A stretch of DNA of 34,857 nt from NCBI GenBank assembly GCA_023256355.1, contig JAGDXJ010000038.1:1-34857 (forward strand). The letters run 5' to 3'. Position 1 is the first letter of the stretch; each line of letters begins with the position of its first letter. Shown one piece after another: positions 1 to 8,913 of this stretch. Source of the DNA: Nitrososphaerales archaeon. Its GTDB lineage: Archaea > Thermoproteota > Nitrososphaeria > Conexivisphaerales > UBA164. Made by a program: the position numbers and the translations under genes. Below the pieces are notes generated by a model. It searched no databases, was not told the origin of the DNA, and was given only the letters and a program-made list of their open reading frames with translations.

Positions 1-2
1 TC

Positions 3-173
3 CTGCCGGTTCCAAGAATTTACAAATCCGCTTCGGGTTCTGAAGTGCTAGACGTTTTTAAAATGAGCGATGCGCAGGTAGTTGCTGTAGTAAATGAACG
101 CGGGGAGCTTGTAGGAACAATACTGGAAAAAGAAGTTCTCAGATATATACTAAAAGGAGAAAAAAAGACTTAA
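3..173 (+). CDS. CBS-domain protein, C-terminal fragment (truncated by window edge)
   Basis: Frame 3 reads LPVPRIYKSASGSEVLDVFKMSDAQVVAVVNERGELVGTILEKEVLRYILKGEKKT then stop; ends with a CBS-like VVNERGELVGTILEKEVLR motif. Confidence 0.75.
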   Translation: MPVPRIYKSASGSEVLDVFKMSDAQVVAVVNERGELVGTILEKEVLRYILKGEKKT

Positions 174-196
174 GGGATGTTAGGGGTTTGGGGGAT

Positions 197-240
197 AGCG
201 GCATGGGAAGCTCACGCGCTTTAGCGTTAGAGGATGTTAC
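197..240 (+). mobile_element. Solo IS200/IS605-family right-end-like hairpin (relic)
   Basis: GGGAAG-CTCACGC-GCTTTA-GCGTTAG-AGGATGTTAC: stem with one mismatch, TTTA loop and GGGAAG/AGGATGT flanks typical of IS605 right ends; no transposase or TnpB ORF adjacent. Confidence 0.5.
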
Positions 241-300
241 AAAGTCCATTTAAAATTAAGTTAAGAAAGGTTAAATTACCCTTTTTGTTTAATTTTTACC

Positions 301-1629
301 ATGAAGGTTATAGTTGTTGGTGGCGGAGCCGCTGGGATGAGCGCTGCTTCAAGAGTCAGGAAACTTTTACCGCAATCCGAGGTAAAGGTTTTTGAGGAAT
401 CTTCCTATGTTTCTTATGCGCCTTGTGGCCTCCCGTACTATGTAGAAAACCTCGTTGGAGACATAAACGACCTTGTAACGTACACACCAGATTTTTTTAG
501 AAAAGAAAGAAACATCGATGTTCGTATAAACACCAGAGTTACGAAAGTTGATTTGAACGCTAAAGAAATAACACGAGTTTCAGATGAAGGAGAAAAAACA
601 GAAAGTTTTGATTACCTAATACTGACTACAGGGGCCATTCCGTTCGTTCCCGACAAAAAATGGTTAGAAATAAATCACGTTTATGCTCTGCGCCATCTAG
701 AGGATGGGGAAAGACTAAGAAAAGATCTGCAGGGCCTTAAGAACATAGCAGTTATAGGAGGGGGCTATGTAGGCCTTGAGATGGCAGAAGCGCTATCAAA
801 AATAAATAAAAACGTCACTGTGTTTGAAATGAAGCGTTTAATGCCAAATCTTGATCCGGATTACAGCCAGTTTATAAGGCAGGAAATGGAAAAGAAATCC
901 ATAAAGGTTGTTGAAGGTTTTACAGTTAGAGCGCTTGAAAATACAGGCGAAAAGGTAAGAGTTGTGGGCGACTCAGAACAGCCGATTTTTGACGCCGCTG
1001 TACTTGGCTTAGGCGTAAAACCAAACGTAGAGCTTGCTAGATCGATGGGTCTGAAGATTGGCGAAACAGGGGCCATATGGGTTGATGAAAATATGCGTAC
1101 AAGCAATCCTAGCGTTTACGCAGCAGGCGATAACGTAGAGGTAAACGACCTGGTAATAAAAGGAAGAAAGAGGTATGCGCCATTTGCTCCAGAAGCTAAC
1201 AAAGAGGGATACGTTGCAGGTTCTAATATAGGCAACCAAAATATCAAGTTTCCAGGGAGTGCAGGAAGTTCTATCACAAAATTTTATGATACTGAAATAG
1301 GTGTAGTTGGGATAAGCGAAGAAGACGCTAAGAAATATGGAATCGATGTCTTCCCTGTTAAGATCAGACATAACGCAAAAGCGAGCTATTATCCTCCTCC
1401 TGAAGAAGTTTATATGAAAGTAATATTTGATAAAAAAAGAAGGGTGCCTTTAGGAGCTCAGGTTATAGGAAAAAACGTGTGGGGTCGCGTGGCTTATCTA
1501 TCACTGGCCATAGAAAATGAAATAACCGTTGATAAAATGTTCTTTTCAGGCGTTCCATACGCTCCGCCTTTTGCTCCAGTCTGGGATTCTTTGATCGTAG
1601 CTTCGAGGATATTTTATGAACGCGTATGA
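301..1629 (+). CDS. FAD-dependent pyridine nucleotide-disulfide oxidoreductase (CoA-disulfide reductase / NADH oxidase family)
   Basis: N-terminal VVGGGAAGMSAASRVRK, YAPCGLPYYV single redox Cys, second GGGYVGLEMAEAL Rossmann motif, YAAGDNVEV. Confidence 0.88.
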   Translation: MKVIVVGGGAAGMSAASRVRKLLPQSEVKVFEESSYVSYAPCGLPYYVENLVGDINDLVTYTPDFFRKERNIDVRINTRVTKVDLNAKEITRVSDEGEKTESFDYLILTTGAIPFVPDKKWLEINHVYALRHLEDGERLRKDLQGLKNIAVIGGGYVGLEMAEALSKINKNVTVFEMKRLMPNLDPDYSQFIRQEMEKKSIKVVEGFTVRALENTGEKVRVVGDSEQPIFDAAVLGLGVKPNVELARSMGLKIGETGAIWVDENMRTSNPSVYAAGDNVEVNDLVIKGRKRYAPFAPEANKEGYVAGSNIGNQNIKFPGSAGSSITKFYDTEIGVVGISEEDAKKYGIDVFPVKIRHNAKASYYPPPEEVYMKVIFDKKRRVPLGAQVIGKNVWGRVAYLSLAIENEITVDKMFFSGVPYAPPFAPVWDSLIVASRIFYERV

Positions 1630-2173
1630 GCTAGCTGACATAAAGAAGCTTAGAAAAGCTTTGGGGCTTTCGCAGAGGGATCTAGCAAAGCTTTCCGGTC
1701 TAAGTCAATCCTATATAGCTAAGGTGGAAAAAGGTCATATAGATCCGAGTTACAGCAATGTCCAAAAAATATTCAAAGCGCTTGAAAATGTAAGATCTTT
1801 GAACGTAAAGGTAGCAGCTGAGATAATGACAAGAGATCTTAAATATGTAAAACTCGGTTCAAGGGTCATAGATGCTATAAAGATAATGCAAGATAATTCA
1901 ATAAGCCAGGTACCAGTCCTCACTGAAGATGGTAAGGTGGTTGGAACGATAAGCGAGTCTAACCTTGTACAGCATATGCTAAAAGGTAAAGATATTAAAA
2001 AAATTCAGGAAAGCAAAGTTGATGAGTTTATGGATCCTCCATATCCGATAGTTGATGAATCGACTCCGATAAATTTGATTATGGCTATCTTGACTTTTTA
2101 TAATGCTGTTCTTGTATCACATCAGGGAAAAGTGATAGGTATAATAACCCGTTCTGACATACTTAAAGGATAA
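1616..2173 (+). CDS. HTH (XRE-type) transcriptional regulator with C-terminal CBS domain pair
   Basis: LRKALGLSQRDLAKLSGLSQSYIAKVEKG HTH, then EIMTRDLKYVKLGSRVIDAIKIM...VPVLTEDGKVVGTISESNLV and a second CBS. Confidence 0.9.
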   Translation: MNAYELADIKKLRKALGLSQRDLAKLSGLSQSYIAKVEKGHIDPSYSNVQKIFKALENVRSLNVKVAAEIMTRDLKYVKLGSRVIDAIKIMQDNSISQVPVLTEDGKVVGTISESNLVQHMLKGKDIKKIQESKVDEFMDPPYPIVDESTPINLIMAILTFYNAVLVSHQGKVIGIITRSDILKG

Positions 2174-2174
2174 G

Positions 2175-3359
2175 ATGATTATCAGTGCCAAAAAGATCCC
2201 AAAATATGAACCCTCCATGGAATTTGTGGAAAGAAAAGGAAAAGGACATCCGGATACGATATGTGACGGAATAAGCGAAAATCTCAGCGTATCCCTGAGC
2301 AAATATTATATCGAAAAAACCGGAAGGATACTGCATCATAACGTTGACAAAGCAATTCTGGTAGGTGGTCAGGCAAGAGCCTGGTTTGGTGGAGGAGAAG
2401 TTGTAGAACCCATATATCTTATGCTAGTAGGAAGGGCTATCGGAAGGCTTGACAAAGAAGACGTAGTCCCTATTGGAAGATTAGCTATAACAGCAGCCAA
2501 ATCTTACATAAAAGAAAACCTCAGGTACCTTGATCCTGAAACACATATAATAGTGGATTACAGAATAAAACAGGGAAGCGTCGATCTTGTAAAGAACTTT
2601 GAAGCAGGTAACGATATTCCTCTTGCGAACGATACAAGCTTCGGCGTTGGATTTTACCCGATGACAGATTCTGAAAGGCTTGCACTTGAAGTAGAAAAAT
2701 TCATAAACTCAAAAGAAGGCAAGGAACTTTTCCCGCAGGTAGGTGAAGACATAAAAGTGATGGCGCTAAGACATGAAAACGAAATCAAGCTTACAATAGC
2801 TGCGGCGATGATATCAAGTCTGATAAAAAGTAAAGAAGACTATCTGGAGGTAAAGCGTCAGCTAACTATCAAGCTCCTTGAACTGTCTTCACAGATAACA
2901 AAAATGAAGGTAGACCTTACAATAAACGGCGCCGATAAGCCTGAAAAGGATATATACTATCTGACGGTAACGGGCACCAGCGCAGAAAACGGCGACGATG
3001 GGCAGGTTGGAAGAGGGAACAGAGCTAACGGGCTTATAACGCCTTTCAGACCTATGTCGCTTGAAGCTACAGCAGGAAAAAACCCGATAAGCCATACCGG
3101 TAAACTCTATTATGTTTTGGCAATGGATATAGCAAAAAAGCTGGTTGAAGAAAACAAACATATATCGAGCGCTAACGTTTACATGCTCAGCCAGATTGGA
3201 TCTCCAATAACTGAACCACAATCGGTTTATGTTGAAGCGAGCGCAGACATTTCGGATGAGGCTGTGAGCAGCTATGCTGAAAGCGTTGTTAAAGATAGTC
3301 TGCAGGAAGCGCCTAAACTCTGGTTAAAAATACTGGAAGGAAACGTTTCACTCTATTAA
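2175..3359 (+). CDS. mat: Archaeal-type S-adenosylmethionine synthetase
   Basis: [65 protein letters not shown]. Confidence 0.96.
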   Translation: MIISAKKIPKYEPSMEFVERKGKGHPDTICDGISENLSVSLSKYYIEKTGRILHHNVDKAILVGGQARAWFGGGEVVEPIYLMLVGRAIGRLDKEDVVPIGRLAITAAKSYIKENLRYLDPETHIIVDYRIKQGSVDLVKNFEAGNDIPLANDTSFGVGFYPMTDSERLALEVEKFINSKEGKELFPQVGEDIKVMALRHENEIKLTIAAAMISSLIKSKEDYLEVKRQLTIKLLELSSQITKMKVDLTINGADKPEKDIYYLTVTGTSAENGDDGQVGRGNRANGLITPFRPMSLEATAGKNPISHTGKLYYVLAMDIAKKLVEENKHISSANVYMLSQIGSPITEPQSVYVEASADISDEAVSSYAESVVKDSLQEAPKLWLKILEGNVSLY

Positions 3360-3360
3360 A

Positions 3361-4068
3361 ATGAAAATATATTTTGAATTACCCGAGATTTATTTATCAA
3401 ATTTTGAGAGAGTAATAAATTATACTGTTACATTAAAAAGCCTGATAGACGGCATTTTTGTTCCAGATCTACCTCTGAAAAAACCAACTATAGATGCTTG
3501 CGCTCTGATAGGCGTTCTGAAAGATAAAATAAGCAAAAAAGAAATAATAATAACCCAGTCTGTAGGCCATAGAAGTCTGGCAGCAAACAAGTCTCGTTTA
3601 CAGTGTATAAAAAAGATGGGCATAAAAAGCGTTCTCTTGGTGCAGGGACCTTATACTTTTACTAAAGTTAAAGATGTTTTAGATTACGCTTCTTCAAGGT
3701 TCAGAATAGGTGCTGTTTTTAATGAAAAAACATTAGAATCGCGAATAAAAGGCGGGGTTAAATTTTTTGTGACACAGGTTTTTCCTGATGTAAAAGAATT
3801 AGGGTCGGTCAAGAAAATTTCTGATCTTGATTTATTTTTGCTCATAGGGATTTCAAATAAAAAAGAAGATTATCTAAAGTTAAAAGAAAAGGGTTTTAAT
3901 GTACCAGAAGAAATTCTAAAATCTGATGAACCTTTAAAGTCCGTTAAAAGCTACTATGCTACTGTAGCAGATCATATAGGTAAAAACCCAGATATATATG
4001 CTATACCCTTAACAAAAGAGATCGATTACTTACATGTGTACGATTTTGTTAAAAACATCAAAAAATAG
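3361..4068 (+). CDS. Compact methylenetetrahydrofolate reductase (MetF)-like TIM-barrel protein
   Basis: SVGHRSLAANKSRLQCIKKMGIKSVLLVQG and GGVKFFVTQVFPDV resemble MTHFR motifs; starts directly after the SAM synthetase stop. Confidence 0.6.
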   Translation: MKIYFELPEIYLSNFERVINYTVTLKSLIDGIFVPDLPLKKPTIDACALIGVLKDKISKKEIIITQSVGHRSLAANKSRLQCIKKMGIKSVLLVQGPYTFTKVKDVLDYASSRFRIGAVFNEKTLESRIKGGVKFFVTQVFPDVKELGSVKKISDLDLFLLIGISNKKEDYLKLKEKGFNVPEEILKSDEPLKSVKSYYATVADHIGKNPDIYAIPLTKEIDYLHVYDFVKNIKK

Positions 4069-4264
4069 GTTTTAATAATTAAAAATTTTTGTTTAATTGT
4101 TGCGATTAGCGAAATTATCAATTTTATATAAAAAACAGCGATAATTTTTGAATAAATATTACATCTTAACCTTCAATTTTTTATATATTTTTTATAATTG
4201 TTTTTATTTTATAAAAATATTTTATTATAAAATTAATTTTTAATAATCATTTTAAACACTAAAA

Positions 4265-4273
4265 TTTATAAAA
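4265..4273 (+). promoter_or_regulatory. TATA box of ilvB operon
   Basis: TTTATAAAA about 26 nt upstream of in-frame ATG at 4295. Confidence 0.65.
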
Positions 4274-4294
4274 TGTATTTTTTATATGATAGTA

Positions 4295-5971
4295 ATGGCG
4301 TCTTATTTAAGTGGAGCTCAAGCCTTAGTAAAGGCATTAGAAGGGGAAAAAGTAGAGGTAATATTTGGCATACCAGGAGGAGCTACGCTGCCCTTTTATG
4401 ATGCTTTGAAGGACTCGAACATCAAACACGTTCTGGCGAGGCATGAGCAATCTGCCGCCCATATGGCAGACGGCTACGCAAGAGCTTCTGGCAAGGTGGG
4501 TGTTTGTACTGCAACTTCAGGGCCAGGTGCTACAAACCTGCTGACCGGCATAGCTACAGCATACCTTGATTCGTCTCCGGTGGTCGCTTTAACAGGTCAG
4601 GTTGCAAAAAGTTACATAGGTAAAGACGCATTTCAAGAAATAGACACAGTGGGCATCTACAGCCCTGTTGTAAAATATGCGTTTCAGCCTCTTTCGGCTT
4701 CTGAAATACCGTTCGATGTAAAGGCCGCTTTCTATATCTCCAGCACAGGAAGGCAGGGACCAGTGCTTATAGACCTGCCAAAAGATGTACAAACGGAAAC
4801 AGCTGAAATCGAGTTCCCTGAAAGAATAGAGATTAAAGGTTATAGACCGTACATAAAACCAGATCCAGAAGCAGTAAAAGAAGCGGCAAAACTGATCATA
4901 CAGGCGCAGAAACCGGTGATTCTGGTAGGTGGAGGAGCAGTAAAGTCGGAAGTTGGTCCCCTGGTATTAGAACTTGCAGAAATGTTCATGATTCCCATAG
5001 CAAGCACATTGATGGGTAAAGGAGCAATCCCTGAAAATCATTTCCTGTCTGTCGGTCCCATTGGAATGCACGGTACATATCATGCAAATACCCTAATAAT
5101 GGAAAGCGACCTGATTATTGGAATAGGGGTCAGGTTTTCTGACAGAACTACGATGGATACTAGAGAATTTACAAAAGACAGAATGATATTGCACTTTGAC
5201 ATAGATCCAACTGAAGCTAGAAAAAACCTCGTCAATGAATTTCCAGTAATAGGAGATTTGAAAGAATCGCTGAGCATTCTGATTTCAGAAATAAAAAAGA
5301 TGATGCCGTACATAAAAAGTTCTCCATGGCACAAAAGAGTTAAGGAACTAAAGGATTATTACGATGACAGAATTTTCGGAGAAAACGTAATGAGCCCACT
5401 TATCGTAAAGAAAATCAGGGATATACTTGGTCCAGATGATATCGTGACTACAGAAGTTGGCCAGGCACAAGCATGGGCTGAGCTGTTTTATAAGGCATTA
5501 AAACCCAGAACTTTCATAACCAGCGGTGGTTTGGGCACCATGGGTTTCGGATTTCCAGCGGCAATAGGCGCAAAAGTTGCAAAATTTGATAAAACTGTAG
5601 TGGACATTGCAGGGGACGGAAGCTTCTTGATGACCTCTAACAGCCTGGCTACTAGCGTTGCAGAAGGCATACCGGTGGTGGCGGTTATCCTGGATAACGC
5701 GGTGCTAGGCATGATAGCTCAATGGCAGAGAATTGTGTATAACAACAGGTACATAGCATCATCTCTAGGAGAAACTCCTAACTTTCCGGCGCTTGCAAGA
5801 GCTTATGGCGCTGAAGGTGTCAGGGTAAACGGTCTTGAGGATTTTGTTAAGTACTTTAAAGAAGCTGTTAGAAGCGAAGTTACCTATGTTATAGACGTCC
5901 CGATATCGCCAGAAGAAAACGTTTTCCCATTCGTTCCGTCTGGAAAAAGTTTGAGGGAAATGATAGTATGA
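4295..5971 (+). CDS. ilvB: Acetolactate synthase large subunit (TPP-dependent); ORF track opens at 4286
   Basis: GIPGGATLPFYDAL, HEQSAAHMADGYARASGKVGVCTATSGPGATN, GDGSFLMTSNSLAT. Confidence 0.95.
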   Translation: MASYLSGAQALVKALEGEKVEVIFGIPGGATLPFYDALKDSNIKHVLARHEQSAAHMADGYARASGKVGVCTATSGPGATNLLTGIATAYLDSSPVVALTGQVAKSYIGKDAFQEIDTVGIYSPVVKYAFQPLSASEIPFDVKAAFYISSTGRQGPVLIDLPKDVQTETAEIEFPERIEIKGYRPYIKPDPEAVKEAAKLIIQAQKPVILVGGGAVKSEVGPLVLELAEMFMIPIASTLMGKGAIPENHFLSVGPIGMHGTYHANTLIMESDLIIGIGVRFSDRTTMDTREFTKDRMILHFDIDPTEARKNLVNEFPVIGDLKESLSILISEIKKMMPYIKSSPWHKRVKELKDYYDDRIFGENVMSPLIVKKIRDILGPDDIVTTEVGQAQAWAELFYKALKPRTFITSGGLGTMGFGFPAAIGAKVAKFDKTVVDIAGDGSFLMTSNSLATSVAEGIPVVAVILDNAVLGMIAQWQRIVYNNRYIASSLGETPNFPALARAYGAEGVRVNGLEDFVKYFKEAVRSEVTYVIDVPISPEENVFPFVPSGKSLREMIV

Positions 5972-6462
5972 AAAAAGAAAGGGTGTTTTTTATAACCGTT
6001 GCAGATAAGCCAGGAGTGCTTTTTAAAATAACTAATATATTCCGACGCAGAAACTTTAACATAGAGAGCGTTACAGTTGGCAAAACGCTGGCAAAGGATG
6101 AATCGCAGATAGTAATAACTATAAATGCTGACGACGAAGAAGCGGATAGCTTTGCGAGAATGGTCAAAAAGCTGATAGATGTTTATGAAGTTGTTGAAGC
6201 GCCAAAAGACTCATGCTATGCTCAGGAGCTTTTGCTGGCTAAATTAGAAGGCGATCCAGATGGGTTGCAAAAGATAGCTGAAAATTATGGCGCGCAGTTG
6301 ATAAAAAATGGCACACTGATATTAAAGTATGTCGGTGAGCCTGCGAATGTCGAAGAGTTGATAAAAGATCTTTCCCAGTTCAAGATAATACATATATCGA
6401 GGACAGGGATAACAGCTGTGGTGAAAGAAGATGGTAAAGATATATTACGATTCGGACGCTGA
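5968..6462 (+). CDS. ilvH: Acetolactate synthase small (regulatory, ACT) subunit
   Basis: ADKPGVLFKITNIFRRRNFNIESVTVG ACT motif; ATGA overlap with ilvB. Confidence 0.93.
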   Translation: MKKERVFFITVADKPGVLFKITNIFRRRNFNIESVTVGKTLAKDESQIVITINADDEEADSFARMVKKLIDVYEVVEAPKDSCYAQELLLAKLEGDPDGLQKIAENYGAQLIKNGTLILKYVGEPANVEELIKDLSQFKIIHISRTGITAVVKEDGKDILRFGR

Positions 6463-7420
6463 TTTAAACAGCATAAAGAATAAAACCGTAGCTATAATAG
6501 GCTACGGAAGCCAGGGAAGAGCTCACGCTTTAAATCTAAAGGATTCAGGGATAAATGTAGTTGTAGGAGTAAGAGAAAATGGTAGATCATGGGAAGCAGC
6601 AAAAGCAGATGGATTTAACCCGAAAAACATAGAAGAAGCTTCACGGGTTGGGGATCTTATCGCTGTGCTCATACCTGATACGGAGCATGGTGTAGTTTAT
6701 GATAAATACATTAAGAACAACTTAAAAGAGGGCAAAACGTTGCTTTTTGCTCACGGTTACAGCATAAGGTTCGGACTGATCAAACCCCCGCGTTATGTTG
6801 ATGTCGTGATGGTAGCCCCAAAATCCCCGGGTCCAAAACTAAGAGAATCATTCTTGCAGAATTTTGGAGTACCGTCTCTGATAGCTGTTCATCAGGATTA
6901 TTCCGGCAAAGCAAAAGATACAGCTCTGGCATACGCAAAAGGCTTGGGATCAACCAAAGTCGGTGTACTTGAAACCACTTTTGCGGATGAAACAGAGGAA
7001 GACCTGTTCGGCGAACAGGCAGTATTGGTTGGCGGCCTTATGTATCTGATTAAGAACGGGTTTGATGTGCTGGTGGAAAACGGTTATCCGCCAGAACTTG
7101 CATATTTTGAAGTATTGCACGAAATGAAACTCATCGTGGACCTTGTCTATTCTTCAGGGCTTACTGGTATGTTAAAAGCAGTAAGTGATACTGCAAAGTA
7201 CGGAGGTATAACACGGGGTAACATAGTTATAGATGAAAGTGTGAAAAAAAGGATGGAAAAGCTTCTCGCTGAAATTAAGAACGGGAGCTTTGCTCAAGAG
7301 TGGACCGGAAATCCCGAGCAGAGCAAACAGAAACTTGAAAAAATGATGAACGATATAGAAAACCTTGAGATTGAGAAAATAGGCAAAAAAATTAGAAAAC
7401 TAGCTGGATTGGAGAAATGA
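6431..7420 (+). CDS. ilvC: Ketol-acid reductoisomerase (class I)
   Basis: IIGYGSQGRAHALNLKDSG, AHGYSIRFG, MVAPKSPGPKLRESF, DETEEDLFGEQAVLVGG. Confidence 0.96.
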   Translation: MVKIYYDSDADLNSIKNKTVAIIGYGSQGRAHALNLKDSGINVVVGVRENGRSWEAAKADGFNPKNIEEASRVGDLIAVLIPDTEHGVVYDKYIKNNLKEGKTLLFAHGYSIRFGLIKPPRYVDVVMVAPKSPGPKLRESFLQNFGVPSLIAVHQDYSGKAKDTALAYAKGLGSTKVGVLETTFADETEEDLFGEQAVLVGGLMYLIKNGFDVLVENGYPPELAYFEVLHEMKLIVDLVYSSGLTGMLKAVSDTAKYGGITRGNIVIDESVKKRMEKLLAEIKNGSFAQEWTGNPEQSKQKLEKMMNDIENLEIEKIGKKIRKLAGLEK

Positions 7421-8907
7421 ATAGGAAAGTATACGTTTTTGACACAACTCTAAGGGATGGAGAACAAACTCCGGGTGTTAGCCTGAGTATAGATGATAAA
7501 TTTGAAATAGCAAAGGCTCTCGATGTCCTTGGGGTAGACATAATCGAGGCTGGCTTTCCTGCAGCTAGCGAAGGAGAATTTAATGCAGTAAAAAGAATTG
7601 CAAATGCCGGGCTAAGGGCCAAGGTAGCCGCTCTGGCAAGGTTAAACCCCGGTGATATGGAAACAGCTCTTTCTACGGGTATAAAGAGGATTCACGTGTT
7701 TATTGCGACGTCTGACATTCATCTTCAATATAAACTCAAGAAAAGCAGACAGGAAGTTCTTCAGATAATAAAAGAAAACATAGGCTATCTAAAAGATAAA
7801 GGTGTTGAGATAGAATATTCCGCTGAGGACGCAACAAGGACAGAAAAGGAGTTTTTGCTTCAGGCTTTCTCAAAAGCTGCAGAAAGCGGGGCTTCCGTTC
7901 TTGACATTGCAGATACAGTTGGCATAGCATCTCCCAGCCTGATAAAAGAATTAGTTACAGCTGTAAAAAAAGAGATCCCTGACAAAAGGGTAAGCGTACA
8001 TGTGCACAACGATCTAGGCCTTGCAACTGCGAACACGCTGGCCGCTATTGAGGCGGGCGCAGATCAATTTCATGGTACTGTTAATGGGATAGGAGAAAGG
8101 GCAGGCAACGTTAGCATAGAAGAAGTGGTAGTTGCTCTTAAGGTCCTTTATAATATTGAAACGAGTATAAATCTAGAAAAGATTTACGAAACATCCAAAA
8201 TCGTAGAAAAACTTACTGGAATAAGGATAGCTAAAAATAAGCCAATAATCGGGGAGAACGCTTTTGGTCATGAAAGCGGTATTCACACTCATGGTATACT
8301 GAACAATCCAAGGACTTATGAACCAATAAGCCCTGAAATGGTTGGAAGAAAACGATGGTTTATGGCCGGAAAGCTTTCTGGAAGTCATGGCATAGCTGCG
8401 CAGCTTAAAGAAATGGGCATCCAGGTTAACGATCAGCAGCTCCAGGAAATAGTTAAGAAAGTTAAAGCTCTAGGGGATGCAGGTAAGCACGTAACAGATG
8501 CTGATCTTTACGCTATAGCAATGTCAATAACCGGAAGCTCACCTCAAAAATACCTGAACCTTAAAGGTATAGTTTCAGTAACAGGCATGAATATTTCTCC
8601 TACGACGTCCATAAGAATAAGCTTCAAAGAAAAAGACTTTGAATCTTCCAGCACCGGTATTGGACCGGTTGACGCTTCGCTTAAGGCAATTCAAAAAGCT
8701 CTTGAAGGAGTGCTTAAAGTAAACCTGATAGAATACAGTATAGATGCTATAACAGGCGGTTCCGACTCTCTGGCGCAGGTAAGCGTAAAAGTTGAAGATG
8801 AAGAAGGTCATATTGCATCTTCTACCGCTACCGGTCCAGATATAGTCATGACGAGCGTAGAAGCAATGATAGATGGTATTAATAAGCTGCTATTAAAAAG
8901 GGTATAG
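7417..8907 (+). CDS. leuA: 2-isopropylmalate synthase (LeuA family; citramalate synthase not excluded)
   Basis: FDTTLRDGEQTPGVSLS, HVHNDLGLATANTLAAIEAGADQFHGTVNGIGERAGN, C-terminal regulatory domain; between ilvC and leuB. Confidence 0.9.
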   Translation: MNRKVYVFDTTLRDGEQTPGVSLSIDDKFEIAKALDVLGVDIIEAGFPAASEGEFNAVKRIANAGLRAKVAALARLNPGDMETALSTGIKRIHVFIATSDIHLQYKLKKSRQEVLQIIKENIGYLKDKGVEIEYSAEDATRTEKEFLLQAFSKAAESGASVLDIADTVGIASPSLIKELVTAVKKEIPDKRVSVHVHNDLGLATANTLAAIEAGADQFHGTVNGIGERAGNVSIEEVVVALKVLYNIETSINLEKIYETSKIVEKLTGIRIAKNKPIIGENAFGHESGIHTHGILNNPRTYEPISPEMVGRKRWFMAGKLSGSHGIAAQLKEMGIQVNDQQLQEIVKKVKALGDAGKHVTDADLYAIAMSITGSSPQKYLNLKGIVSVTGMNISPTTSIRISFKEKDFESSSTGIGPVDASLKAIQKALEGVLKVNLIEYSIDAITGGSDSLAQVSVKVEDEEGHIASSTATGPDIVMTSVEAMIDGINKLLLKRV

Positions 8908-8913
8908 TAACAG

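Noticed and set aside
1009-1371. Minus-strand ORF of 120 aa inside the CoADR gene
   Set aside because: Antisense shadow of a well-supported coding gene; no recognisable domain.
2889-3221. Minus-strand ORF inside SAM synthetase
   Set aside because: Antisense shadow ORF with no family features.
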